Shown: piece by piece, positions 44,471 through 54,920 of the stretch
Position numbering within the stretch: position 1 is the stretch's first letter
Layout of the letters: every line of letters starts with the position of its first letter
NCBI RefSeq assembly: GCF_019393635.1
Contig: NC_057861.1
Location: 661,195,724 to 661,259,723, forward strand
Direction: 5' to 3'
Length of the DNA: 64,000 bases
Source of the DNA: Dromiciops gliroides
Lineage: Eukaryota; Chordata; Mammalia; Microbiotheria; Microbiotheriidae
Made by a program: the position numbers and the translations under genes
The notes under the pieces: generated by a model
Seen by the model: the letters and a program-made list of their open reading frames with translations, nothing else
Databases searched by the model: none
What the model was told of the DNA's origin: nothing

Positions 44471-44685
44471 CATGAATCTCTGAAACTAAAGAAATATAAC
44501 CTAGTCTACAGTGATAAGTGTTGAGAAGTCTTTATGAAAGACACATGTATTAATATAGTTTATGTCCACATAGAATACATAGCAGCCTAAAAAATTCCAT
44601 TTATAGTTTTAGAGCTTAGTCTATTGCTTTAAATTTAGTAAATCATTTTCTTTCTTTCATATGTACCCCAGAAATACATTATGTG

Positions 44686-44717
44686 CTACCTAAATTTCTG
44701 TTGGTTGTTTTCAATAG
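44686..44717 (+). other. Candidate 3' splice site upstream of the TOPORS-like ORF
   Basis: A pyrimidine-rich stretch ends in ttttcaatag at 44717. This would begin an exon 79 bases before the start codon. The exon would carry in-frame stops at 44749 and 44788, so the segment would be 5' UTR. It is a weak prediction based on motif and position only. Confidence -1.
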
Positions 44718-44796
44718 ATCCTGGCCTTAGCAAATGAGAAGAATCCACTGATCAGTCATTCTTACAGAGGACTGGATGAAGGATTTTTAACAGACA

Positions 44797-46986
44797 ATGC
44801 CATTAGGACCTTTACCTATCTGTCAATGTCCCATCTACTTGAACGGAACTCAGAATGGTGCTGATTTGAATCCCTCCTCACACAGGTTCATTAGTGACTG
44901 TCCTCATGAGAGATATGCAAAGAAAATAAGACATTCCCTCTGCGGACAAAGTTGTAATTCTTTCTCCCAAACTTCTAGATTTGGGAGTGACACCAAGAAG
45001 CAAGAACTGTGTGTTTTAGGGAATGACAACCTTGTACTGCCTGAAGAGAATAACAGCTATGTTGATTCTTTTCCAAGCTGTGAGCCTGGCTCTGAGGATG
45101 GTATATTATCTGATGATGACTCTAGTCAGGCCAATTCTTTGAGATATCAAGTTGTCCAAGAACTACTGAAACAGTTTTCTTGGAACAAGCAAGATCATGC
45201 CCATGAAGTGTCTTCAGGATACTTTAAAGAACAGGTGGTTATTCAATTCAGAAGAGCTCTTTATTTTTCTGGGCTTCGGGTATTATATGTCAGGGGTGGT
45301 GGATTCTACAGGCAAATTTCAGCAGATTATTTCCTGAGAAATCCAAACTGTCTACAGCGATTAATCCTATGGCTTAAACGTGAGCTGATAGCTATTTATG
45401 GTGACTTTGGGTACACAGCAAAAAACATCCTTACTATCATCCTCCAAAACATGACAGAGCATGATCTAGACAGCCAGACCTTTTCAGAGCTCTTGAGACC
45501 CTACCTCTTGCAATACACTGAACATTTCTTACACGAGTTCATCAGTTTTGCTCGGTCACCTTTTAGCATGAAAATGTATGACCAGCGAGCCATTTATGAG
45601 TGTCCTTCTCCGTCAGATGGAAGAGGAAATCTATTCACTATCTCACCTACTAATGACAAATGGGCCTTACCAGCATTGGAAAATTATGCAGAGATGGCCA
45701 AAACTATTCATGACTCATGGAATAAAGGAATATTGCCTCACTCAGGTTCAAAGCATACCATGACATCTGAGTCATCTTCCATGTCAACTGAAAGAAATCC
45801 AGAAAAGCCTAGTAGGACCAGAAATAAACATCAGCTTAGGACCCAAACCAAATTATATTCAGGAAACAGCAAAGGTGTGATTTCATCACAGAGTTGTACC
45901 CATATTCCTCATCTTAAATCAATGGGTGGGGATGCCATAGTCTTACTAGAACCACCATTGGACAGCAAGAAATATACTTCTGAAGGAAAAACAGAAGGGA
46001 GGAAGCTTCAGCTTGAACAGGACAAGTGTTCAGGAGATAATAGAGCTAATTACTCTGCATCTGATATTTCAACCATCTCAAATTCTAGCCCAAGAGAAAA
46101 AAATATGCTGGCTCTTTGTCAGCCAATGAAGACCCAAGAGAAAGAACCAGAAAAGAACAAAAATCCAGATTCCTTTGGTAAGATCGTTCAAAGAAGCCCT
46201 CCCATGATGAAGGAAACACAGCCACCCTTGTTTGTCAACTCATCCCAAAGGAAAGACCAAACTTGGCGCTGCAATTCAGAGAATGTGTATTCTCATAGGA
46301 AGCCCATTCAGAGAGGCCAAAGAGAACATGCCTTTAGGAAGGAAAGGATGAAGTGCCAATCATCCTGCCAAGGCGGAGAACTAAGTTCACACCCCTATAG
46401 AAGGGACTATAAGAATTGTCTTAAACAAGGACTAACTCAAAGTACTGAAGACAAACCACATTTGTCCCATCACCCTAGAAAGAGAAGGTCAAGAAGCAAA
46501 GATCACAGTGATAGGGGGCTGAGAGGAAGCTATACAAGTGAACCTTTGTTGACTATATCCTGTGAAGTTCAGGAAGGTGAGAAAGGAGATGGTGATTACA
46601 AACCTTTTAGAAGGGTTGTTCTAGCTAGTACAACAGAGCTTGTTAGTAGTAGGGGGAAAGCCCAGCATCTTTGCAACAGAGAAAAAGCTTTTAGAGTAAA
46701 AAGTCCCAACATCTGCCGCCATCCTGAGAATCATAGAACAAACTGTCAATGCATGAGGAGGTCAGGGACAGTGCGTGCGGGAAGCATGTCATCAAACCAT
46801 GAAAATATGGGTAAGAAAAGAACATTCAAATGCCAACATTTAGAGAAGGAAAATAATGAAACAATGACTAACTCATTGCCTCCTCCAGTTCAGATGCACC
46901 AAATCCAGCAATCTACATCCTGCTACAGACTGGGGGTCCCCAAACAATGTATCCACCCAACAGCTCAAGCTTCAAGGATATCATGA
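44797..46986 (+). CDS. TOPORSL: TOPORS-like protein with degenerate RING finger (probable retrogene)
   Basis: This is an uninterrupted 729-codon reading frame on one exon. Topors is a nuclear E3 ligase for ubiquitin and SUMO that binds topoisomerase I and p53. Residues 10-56 align without a gap to the Topors RING finger, but ligand positions 2, 3 and 5 are Tyr14, Ser27 and Ile32, and position 7 is His46. Cys11, His29, Cys35 and Cys49 remain. Residues 145-270 match the conserved Topors middle domain (FRRALY, ISADYFLRNP, LWLKREL, TEHFLHEFISFARSPF, YECPSPS). An IVLLEPPLDS segment (381-390) corresponds to the parental VIVGFVKPL region, and a basic RKRRSRSK run (561-568) may be a nuclear signal. 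The family protein is about 1,000 residues, so most of the Arg/Ser region is missing. The start is the first Met after in-frame stops at 44749 and 44788, with A at -3. Ubiquitin-ligase activity is probably lost; a scaffold role is inference. Assignment to the known mammalian TOPORSL paralogue rather than an independent retrocopy is likely but unproven. Confidence -1.
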   Translation: MPLGPLPICQCPIYLNGTQNGADLNPSSHRFISDCPHERYAKKIRHSLCGQSCNSFSQTSRFGSDTKKQELCVLGNDNLVLPEENNSYVDSFPSCEPGSEDGILSDDDSSQANSLRYQVVQELLKQFSWNKQDHAHEVSSGYFKEQVVIQFRRALYFSGLRVLYVRGGGFYRQISADYFLRNPNCLQRLILWLKRELIAIYGDFGYTAKNILTIILQNMTEHDLDSQTFSELLRPYLLQYTEHFLHEFISFARSPFSMKMYDQRAIYECPSPSDGRGNLFTISPTNDKWALPALENYAEMAKTIHDSWNKGILPHSGSKHTMTSESSSMSTERNPEKPSRTRNKHQLRTQTKLYSGNSKGVISSQSCTHIPHLKSMGGDAIVLLEPPLDSKKYTSEGKTEGRKLQLEQDKCSGDNRANYSASDISTISNSSPREKNMLALCQPMKTQEKEPEKNKNPDSFGKIVQRSPPMMKETQPPLFVNSSQRKDQTWRCNSENVYSHRKPIQRGQREHAFRKERMKCQSSCQGGELSSHPYRRDYKNCLKQGLTQSTEDKPHLSHHPRKRRSRSKDHSDRGLRGSYTSEPLLTISCEVQEGEKGDGDYKPFRRVVLASTTELVSSRGKAQHLCNREKAFRVKSPNICRHPENHRTNCQCMRRSGTVRAGSMSSNHENMGKKRTFKCQHLEKENNETMTNSLPPPVQMHQIQQSTSCYRLGVPKQCIHPTAQASRIS

Positions 46987-47079
46987 GTAATATTAAGAAG
47001 AGGCAGGAAAAATGTGACCAGAAAGTTGAAAGCACAGAGTATTTTGGTACTAGAATCTACTAGTGAAAACAATTCTTAG
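46987..47079 (+). pseudogene. In-frame continuation of the TOPORS-like ORF after its TGA
   Basis: After the TGA at 46984-46986 the same frame stays open for 30 codons to a TAG at 47077. It ends with SILVLESTSENNS. In Topors the C-terminal region carries a VVITIDSDSD-type SUMO-interacting motif after a basic run. The similarity (a hydrophobic strand followed by acidic and Ser residues) suggests this stretch was once coding and was cut off by the TGA. Such motifs are short, so the match is suggestive only. Confidence -1.
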
Positions 47080-47173
47080 AGAGAGAACATATGAGCCAAC
47101 AGAGTAAGAATGATTGAAGGAACTTACCACATCATTTTGTCATTGGAAATAAGCCCATTTTTTTGGTTAATAG

Positions 47174-47310
47174 AATAAAAACTGCATAACATGTGTTTTG
47201 TTTTAAAATAATCCTTAAAATGTGGGGCATATTTAAATCTTCAATTGGTCAAAACATTCTTAGAGGATTAAATAATATATATGGTTGGAGCCTTTTATTT
47301 GATTAATAAA
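47174..47310 (+). terminator. Candidate polyadenylation signals for the TOPORS-like gene
   Basis: AATAAA hexamers occur at 47174-47179 and 47305-47310, about 190 and 320 bases after the stop codon. No clear poly(A) tract follows either one, so a fresh retrocopy tail is not visible. Which signal is used cannot be told from sequence. Confidence -1.
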
Positions 47311-48588
47311 AATATTTACTGGCCACACAGAAAGCCAGAGGAACTCTAACAAGAAGAATTGTACATGTTCATTAAAATAAGAGTTGTGATTACATGGCTC
47401 TATATACTAGTAATCATGATTATATAATAAGGTATGAGAAGTGGATCATTGTGGTAGTGGCGATGATGATCATCAGCATCATGAGCATTTTGTCCCTGGA
47501 TGATTTCTATCTGAACCCCAATGGAAAAAAGGAAACAAAAAGGATGGTGATCAGGAGGATATTAATTCACACATAGAGTATAGTAAGGTTTGCAAAATGA
47601 TTTTTCTCACAAGCTAGTAAGATAGGTAGATCTATGAGAAAGGTAAGGATAGAAGGCTTTTTGTCATAGGTATATTTGATCCTGAGCCTAAATGGATTAT
47701 TTGTAATATTTAAGTACTCTTAGAGGCACATTTATTCCTTTGGGTCTCATCATTACCATCATTATGATCATTATGATTAATGAAACATATAGAATTTAAT
47801 TATTGAAAAATGCTTTTATAGATAACAAATTTGTTTTTTCACAAATTATCTTGTCTCCATCTTACTCAAAGGTCAGGAAGTTTCAGTGACATTACTTATA
47901 ATTATTGTCAGTGATGGGATTTGAACCTGAGTCTGTCTAACTCTAAGGAAAGCACTAGATCCATGAAATCAAGGTTCCTCATTTATCAAACTCCCTTCAA
48001 ACATAGAATTTCTATACTAAATGGTCCTTTAGGGCTCAGAAATAATGTGCCTCCTCAAACATCTTGTTACTACTAAGGACATGGTTAAGGTCCCAGCAAA
48101 ATAAACTGCCCTGACATTTCTAAGGAGAGGCCCATGTCAGTAGTTTTGTTTTCTCTGAAAAAGATAGAAAATGATGGCCTCCAATTTATCAAAAGTACCC
48201 CAAGAATGGTGATATGGCCAACGTTGTTTGACAACATCAGCACTGGCCTAGTTTGTGAAATAGTTGAAACTTTTTCTGGTATCCTTGGGCCTTCCATACT
48301 AACCTATCCCTCAGTTCCTGATGCCCTCAATTCTATCTCCATCTTGTGTTCTGTTCTTGCTTTCAGATGACTATCAAACATTCCTAGCTAAGATTAGCAT
48401 AAATTGTTATCAGACATGGCTTAAATTGTGATCCCTCTCCAGGGAGGTGTATTTTTAAAATTAGGCTATTGAAAGAGGCTTTCTTTCTCAAAGATCACTC
48501 CTCCAAAAGAATAACTATAAGAAGACATTTGGCATACTTCCTCAGAAGGCGTGTACTTGACAGATGGATGAAAGACAGCATCATCCCT

Positions 48589-48590
<2 letters not shown>
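47311..48590. other. No gene seen; one MIR-like end
   Basis: tgatgggatttgaacctgag with gtctgtctaactctaagg (47900-47960) is a MIR 3' end. The rest is unassigned unique sequence. Confidence -1.
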
Positions 48591-48621
<31 letters not shown>

Positions 48622-48754
48622 GGGGCAATGGGGGTTAAGTGACTTGCCCAGGGTCACACAGCTAGTAAGTGTCAAGTGTCTGAGGCCGGATTTGAACTCA
48701 GGTACTCCTGAATCCAGGGCCGGTGCTTTATCCACTGCGCCACCTAGCTGCCCC
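48591..48754 (-). mobile_element. Young-looking tRNA-derived SINE, minus strand
   Basis: 28-base T-run, gggcaatgggggttaagtga to cacctagctgcccc. Perfect 15-bp duplication cagcatcatcccttc at 48576-48590 and 48755-48769. Confidence -1.
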
Positions 48755-48769
48755 CAGCATCATCCCTTC

Positions 48770-49406
48770 TAAAAGCCATAAAACCACATGATCAAAAGTA
48801 AAACTATAAGTGCTTCCTACAAACAGTAGCAAAACCTAATCTAACCTACCAATGAGCCAAGGCCCACTGGTCTTTAAGCATTTGTAAAAATAGATATTAA
48901 GCAACATTTTCAAATATTTCTCCACCCAAAATAATTATTGTGAACTAATTAAAGATTCCTTAAGTTGAAGGCCAAAGTGAAGAATCAGGTTAATAGGTTA
49001 TCAACCTTTCATTTAATTGAGTTTTAATAACATTTTCTATGACATGATAGTAAAAAGGGAAGATTTTGTAGGAGGGTCCTCTGACTTCAATGCTAAGTAT
49101 AAGAATCTGTAGAACAGATGCACTTCTTATATAATAGGTCATGATTCAACACAATTGTCTGTACTATCGTTCTAATTGTGCCTTCCCAAATACACTGTGG
49201 CATAATCTGATGACCCTGCTATGCTGGATGCTAGAAGAAAACAAAAACTCCAAGACTAATAAGTCCATTCCTTGTGGGTGGATAGTTTCTTCCTTTCATA
49301 GATCCTTTGTATTTGATTTGAACATTCACATTACTCAGAATAGCTTAGTCATTCATCACTAGTCTTCAAGCAATGGTACTGTTGCTGTTATTGTTTTCAA
49401 CATTCT
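48770..49406. other. No gene seen; unique sequence
   Basis: A 73-codon frame at 49141-49362 has no recognisable content. Confidence -1.
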
Positions 49407-49847
49407 TGTGAGAAAAATATGGGCCCCCCCTCAAAAGCTGATTGAAGTTGTCTGGGGAATGTCTGGGAGGTGAATTTCAGCTGGGACAAGGGTGCTTACT
49501 AATGGCTCCTTTCCTCCTCCTCCTCAGCAATCAGGATCACATGATGAGAGAGACCCAGGGCTGGTCACATGGGGGAGGAGTTTAGAGGACTGCCCCTTTG
49601 ACTATATTGTAATCCAATTGGTTAGCGTTTGGCGCCAGTGTCTTGGCTCAAAGATTGTAATTATGAAGAAGGTCAGAGCCAGCCTGTTAAGAGATAAAAA
49701 GGCTCCTGAGTCCCACACACTCATTGCCATTTCCATTATGGAGTTGGCCCATTCATTTGCGAATGTATAAATAAAGGCCTTTGATACTTCTTCAACACTG
49801 AGTCCCAGAAATTTTTAAATGGAGTTTCTCACAATTTGTTTCTCACA
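49407..49847 (+). mobile_element. Solo LTR of an endogenous retrovirus, about 441 bp
   Basis: Starts TGTGAGAAA and ends TTTCTCACA, a perfect 9-bp inverted pair; an alternative end with the same nonamer lies at 49833. The flanking bases attct and gttct match at 4 of 5. Inside are gagataaaaaggctcc (TATA-like, about 49690) and tataaataaaggccttt (polyadenylation signal, about 49767). No internal genes. Different family from the LTR at 10466. Confidence -1.
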
Positions 49848-50600
49848 GTTCTCTTAGTTCTTTTATACTGGAAGCTGGAGCAACTTAAAAAAAAAAAACA
49901 TGCTATGCTGAAAATATTTCTGAGCATTCAGTAATTCTTGGTTTGGTTTAACTGGGAATTGAGGCAGGAACATTGATTAAATAATGAGCTGTGCTTTATG
50001 AAAAGTAGAAATTAGTGTTCTCCACTGAAGTTATATTTTGCTTGAGTTAGCTTATCCAGTAAAAACCAAAACCAGACCCTTTTTGGTGGTGTGCAACGCT
50101 ACAAAATTGAAAAGCAAAATTAAGGCAAGTTCAAAGAAGGCCAGAAATTTGACTTTCAGACTAACAGGATAAGAACTAGGACCAAGTGACACATACATAG
50201 AGGTACATATAATCAATTTATAAAGCTATATACATGCAACAATGCCTTTATAACTTTTTATGTTGTGTACACATTAGCTTTTTTGGGGGGGTAGTTTAAC
50301 TTTTTTTCCCACCATATTATTTATTTTTTTAACAAAAGAAAATTCACACTACTGGGAAAAAGGGAGAGAACTTGTGTGAGTGTGTGTGTGTACATGCATG
50401 TACATGTGTGTTTGTGTGTGTGTGTGAAAAGACTTGGTGTTAGTAAGTAGTTTATTAATGTAGCAGAGGATTCAAAATCAAAACTAGAAGATGTCAGTGC
50501 CTTTATGTGTTTGGGACTCAGATACTGACAAAGGACCTTTAAATAAAAAATTATATACAATCACCATGATGGCAATTATAGTATTAGAAGTAGGATTTAG
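49848..50600. other. No gene seen; (TG)n near 50376-50427
   Basis: Unique sequence with a TGTG/CATG tract. The minus-strand frame over it is low complexity. Confidence -1.
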
Positions 50601-50752
50601 GGGCAGCTAGATGGCGCAGTGGTTAAAGCGCTGGCCCTGGATTCAGGAGTACCTGAGTTCAAATCCGGCCTCAGACACTTGACACTTACTAGCTGTGTGA
50701 CCCTGGGCAAGTCACTTAACCCCCATTGCCCCGCCAAAAAAAAAAAACAATT
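50601..50752 (+). mobile_element. tRNA-derived SINE, plus strand
   Basis: gggcagctagatggcgcagt to cattgccccgcc plus an A-run. Duplication taggatttag at 50591-50600 and 50753-50762. Confidence -1.
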
Positions 50753-50819
50753 TAGGATTTAGAGCTAGAGGAGACCTAGATCATTTCACAGACAAGGAGA
50801 CTGAGACATAAAAAGGGGA

Positions 50820-51045
50820 AGTGAGTTACCTAAATTCTATGCTTAATCCATATTTGCATAGCATTTTAAGGAAGATTTACAATCACCTTTACAAAGGCAG
50901 AGTAAGGATTGTCATTCCCACTTTACAGGTTAGGAAACAGATTTACATTGGGGATAATGCCATAGCAAAGGTCAGGAAGGATTAGAGGCATGATTTGAAT
51001 CCTTAACTTTCTAACTCTAGGAAGTACAATGCTTTCTGTCACAAA
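50820..51045 (+). mobile_element. MIR element
   Basis: tttgcatagcattttaagga, ttcccactttacaggttagg, catgatttgaatccttaact. Confidence -1.
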
Positions 51046-51141
51046 ATCAGTAAAACAAAAAGCATTTAAGTCCATTATATCTGACCAAAACCAAGGCTTA
51101 GCCAGGGAAAGCAGCTAGCCATCTGCCCTCTGTGAGTTACT

Positions 51142-51449
51142 CCTCCTCCTCCTCCTCCTCCTCCTCTTCTTCTTCTTCTTCTTCTTCTTCTTCTTCTTCT
51201 TCTTCTTCTTCTTCTTCTTCTTCTTCTCCTTCTCCTTCTCCTCCTCCTCCTCCTCCTTCTCCTCCTTCTCCTCCTCCTTCTCCTTCTCCTCCTTCTCCTC
51301 ATTCTTCTTCTTTTTTTGCAGGGCAATAAAAAAATTACTTACCCAGGGTCACACGGCTAGTAAGTGTCAAGTATTTGAGGCTGGATTTGAACTCAGATCC
51401 TCCTGAATCCAGGGCTGGTGCTTTATCTACTGTGCCACTTAGCTGCCCC
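51142..51449 (-). mobile_element. tRNA-derived SINE whose tail became a (TTC/TCC)n tract
   Basis: The SINE body (about 51318-51449, gggcaataaaaaaattactt to cacttagctgcccc) and the tract at 51142-51317 are together bracketed by the duplication tgtgagttact (51131-51141, 51450-51460). The 175-base homopyrimidine run is therefore the grown poly(A)/purine tail of this SINE. Ser-rich and Arg-rich frames over it are artefacts. Confidence -1.
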
Positions 51450-51460
51450 TGTGAGTTACT

Positions 51461-52697
51461 TTTCTAAGTGACCTGCTACCTACCTCTACCCCAAATACTA
51501 TATATGTGAGCACTGGGCTGGGAAGAGAGTTTTGGACTTGGCCTTTCAGATGGATGGTGGCTGGAAACAGAGGGCAGTAGATTGCCATTTCCTTTCCATA
51601 GCAATATTTGTATTATGTTAATTATATTTTTGCAGATCAAGAGCAAGAAGTATAATGTACATGGGGTGGGTGTAGGTAGCAGGTCACTTAGAAGAGTGGC
51701 TCACAGAGTGCATATGGCCAGATGCTGTCCCTGGCTAGGCCATGGTGCTACTCAGATACAATGGATTAAGAGAGTTTTCACCAACTCAACAATAAGGACA
51801 GTTTAGCTATAAAACAAAATCCCCAAATTGGGTATATTAGCACCCTAAGATGTAATTGGTGTGAGGAGAAGAAAAGGTAAGATCTCTGCAATAAGTTTGG
51901 ACAGTAGTATTTCCCAGTGAACAAAACAGAGACAGAAGTAGGTTAGTTGATTAGATAGAATCTGATTTATGATTAGATGGAATGTGAGGCAATTTGTGAT
52001 AAATACTATAAATATAAAGAAATATACACAGTTTAAGGTAATCCCCCCCGCACACTGCCCATTCACTACTGCTAACCCATTATAGAACTTACAAAACATT
52101 TTACATTAGGGTTGTATCAAATGGCTAAAACTAAAAAGTCCAGGTCATGCTTATAATCATTTGTGGGAATGACAAAAACAAATTGACTGCTATTATTAAA
52201 CCCAAAGCATACTAATGTGGAACACTCACCCCATCTACCTTCTGCTATCATCCAGCAGTTCCTCACTTAAAGATCCTTAAAAACTTGTTAAGTATTTTCT
52301 ATCAATTATCAGTAGGAGGCAGTCTGACATGTGTTACTAAAGTAAAAAACAAATTAGTCAGCTGGTGTATGAGTTTCTGCTGATGAAAGTCCATGAAATT
52401 AGCTAAACAGATTCTCAGACAATTGATATCATTTCTCCACAGTCCTTGATTGAAATCTTTTGGGCTTAGTGGGACCTGGAAGTTTGCCCTCTCCTTCTAT
52501 AACCATCATGAATATGAGGTTGTTTCCAAACTATGATGAGGCATCAGAGATATTAAGTAGAGGTCAGCATACTCATCATACAAAAACAAGCAAACCAAAA
52601 AGAAACCTTGAAAACTTGATGCGTGTCTTTATAAAACTTACCTTCCAAAGGGTTTTAAGAAATAATATGTCATTAAGTTGTACACACACACACACAT
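51461..52697. other. No gene seen; unique sequence
   Basis: Short frames only. A phrase near 51680-51760 (cacttagaagagtggctcac) is unassigned. Confidence -1.
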
Positions 52698-52896
52698 ATG
52701 AATGAATGAATGAATGAATGAATGAATGAATGAATGAATGAATGAATGAATGGATGGATGGATGGATGGATGGATGGATGGATGGATGGATGGACGGACG
52801 GACGGACAGATGGACGGACGGACGGACAGATGGATGGATGGACGGACGGATGGATGGATGGATGGATGGATGGATGGATGGATGGATGGATGGATG
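52698..52896 (+). repeat. Compound tetranucleotide array (AATG)n-(GGAT/GGAC)n
   Basis: About 13 AATG units (52698-52749) pass into GGAT units (52750-52896), within which blocks of GGAC and an ACAGAT variant are repeated. A short CA run precedes it. Reading frames through it (DGWM or HPSI repeats) are artefacts. Confidence -1.
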
Positions 52897-54779
52897 AAAC
52901 ATTTTTGCCTGCAACAACAGGTAATTAAGATTTCTAAGTCATCATTTTTAAGTAAGGAGCAATGGTATTTGTTTTAAATGAAGCTTTTTCTCTTTAGAAA
53001 CTATAATTAATCACCCTGGCATGCAGTATATGCTGACTTCTGTTGGCCATAACCAGAATACTTTTTTTTTCTTTTCATTTCAGTCTAACTTTGCATCTAA
53101 TTCCATGATCAATCATCCCCCTCAGATTCTTAGAGGGCCAATGGACAAGCTGGAAGATTGGCCTATAGATATAGCAAGCTAAAGATACAAGAAACTTTCT
53201 CTTAATTGAGAAATGTAAAAGTATATCCTCCCATCAGTTGTTTCCATTCTCAATAGAGATTCTCCTCAAGTTTCTGAACAATAATAAGTTTGGAGGACCA
53301 TGGTTCCTAAAGGGAGAGCTTCCAAATGAAAATTTCAAAGAATAGTGGCACACATGCTATGGAAACTCATCTATCTTCTAAAGTGCCATTATTCTAAAAG
53401 GTAGAATAATTCCAGGTGAGGGAGATAAAGCACCTATCAATTGGCTAGAGGGAATTTGAAGTAATTTCCTGGTAATAGTACAAGACCCTCTTGAGTATGT
53501 TATCTCATTTTCCCTTTGAAATAGCTTTTATTACTTTCCAATGTCACAACTTTACATTAAAAAAAAGTTAAACATATGTCCACACATTGGATCTCATGTT
53601 CATGTGTCTTGACTGAGGCTATTCCTCTAAGTAACCAATGAAAATAAATTTTTCCCTACTTCTGTAATATCAGATTGAGTTTTCCCTTAAAAGACAATAT
53701 TGTTTTGAATGGGAGAATAGACCCTGACTATTGAATCAATAATTGTAGAGATGAAATGATAGACAATAAGACATTAAATTAGGGTAAGAAAAAATGGCTA
53801 TCACTGAGGTTAAGTGCTGGGATGAAGAGAATGGGGATGAAGAAAAGAAAGAAAATGGAAGGGAATCAAGGTGAAGTGGTTGCCCAAGTTCACTCAAATA
53901 GTGATTAGGAAAGCTGAAATAAATTTATCATTTCACTGTGTAGCCCTCATTCCCAGGCATTTAACTTACCTCCAAACAAAAGTAGGAAATAATACAAGGA
54001 GTGGTATAAAAGGTCATAACCAAGTCCATATAGGCCAACAATCTGTTACCAAGGATTTAAATGTTGTACCTCCTGAGAAAGGAGATAACTATCCTTGGTA
54101 TTAACTTTAAAAGTCTGGCACAAGTAATTTATGGCTCTTATCATTCATAGAATAACAGAATTTCAGTTAAAAGCAATTATGTAGTCGGACTCATACCTGA
54201 AAAAGAATCCCTGATAGGACATACCAAACAAGTTGTCATCTCACCTCTTTGTAAAAATCTTCAGTGAGGGGGAGGTGATTTCACTGAATAGCTTTAATTG
54301 TTAGGAATCCCCACACCTACTCCAATATCAAGCCTAAATTTACTGCATTTTTTTCAATTACTATCTGTTGTTCTTAGTTCTGTCTGCTCATCCAAGACAA
54401 GTCTTATCCCTTTTTCAAAAGATTTTCATATGATTGGAGCAGTCACCTCTTAACCATCTCTCTAACCTCAGCTTCCTCTTCTTCAGGTTAATTATCACCA
54501 ATTCCTTTAAGAATCCTAATATGAAATGAGACCCTTTACCATTCTGGTTGCCTTCTAGCCCATCAATATCTGTCAATGTTAAAATATGGCGGCTGGAACT
54601 AAAGACAATACCACAGCTCTGGTGTTATCAGAGAGGAGTACAATGGGAACTATCATATCCTTATTTCTGGAAGCAATGTCCCTCATAGTTTTGCCCAAAC
54701 CATTTTTGCATCTATGAATGTTATCTATGGAAACTTGAGCAAATTACTCCTTTCTAAAGAGATATCTAATTTTATCCTC
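52897..54779. other. No gene seen; unique sequence
   Basis: 1.9 kb with no recognised repeat. A ctttcatttcag acceptor-like site at about 53084 has no matching exon. Nothing supported. Confidence -1.
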
Positions 54780-54920
54780 AAAGTTTCCATGGGCTTTAGT
54801 TGCTATTATCACACTCATTTTACAAATGACACAGAGGCAGATAGAAGTTATGTGAATTGCTCAACTAGTAAGAGTCTGAGGAAGGTTTTGAACTCCATTC
54901 TTCTTCACCCCAGATCCAGC
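54780..54920 (+). mobile_element. MIR fragment
   Basis: cacactcattttacaaatga, cacagaggcagatagaagt and gaattgctcaactagtaaga. Confidence -1.

Noticed and set aside
51075..51329. Long Arg-rich and Ser-rich frames
   Set aside because: They only translate the TTC/TCC microsatellite of a SINE tail.
52576..52977. DGWM- and HPSI-repeat frames up to 113 codons
   Set aside because: They are the AATG/GGAT array read in several frames on both strands.
53070..53180. Possible exon after the ctttcatttcag acceptor
   Set aside because: No donor site or conserved frame follows, and an acceptor motif alone is common.
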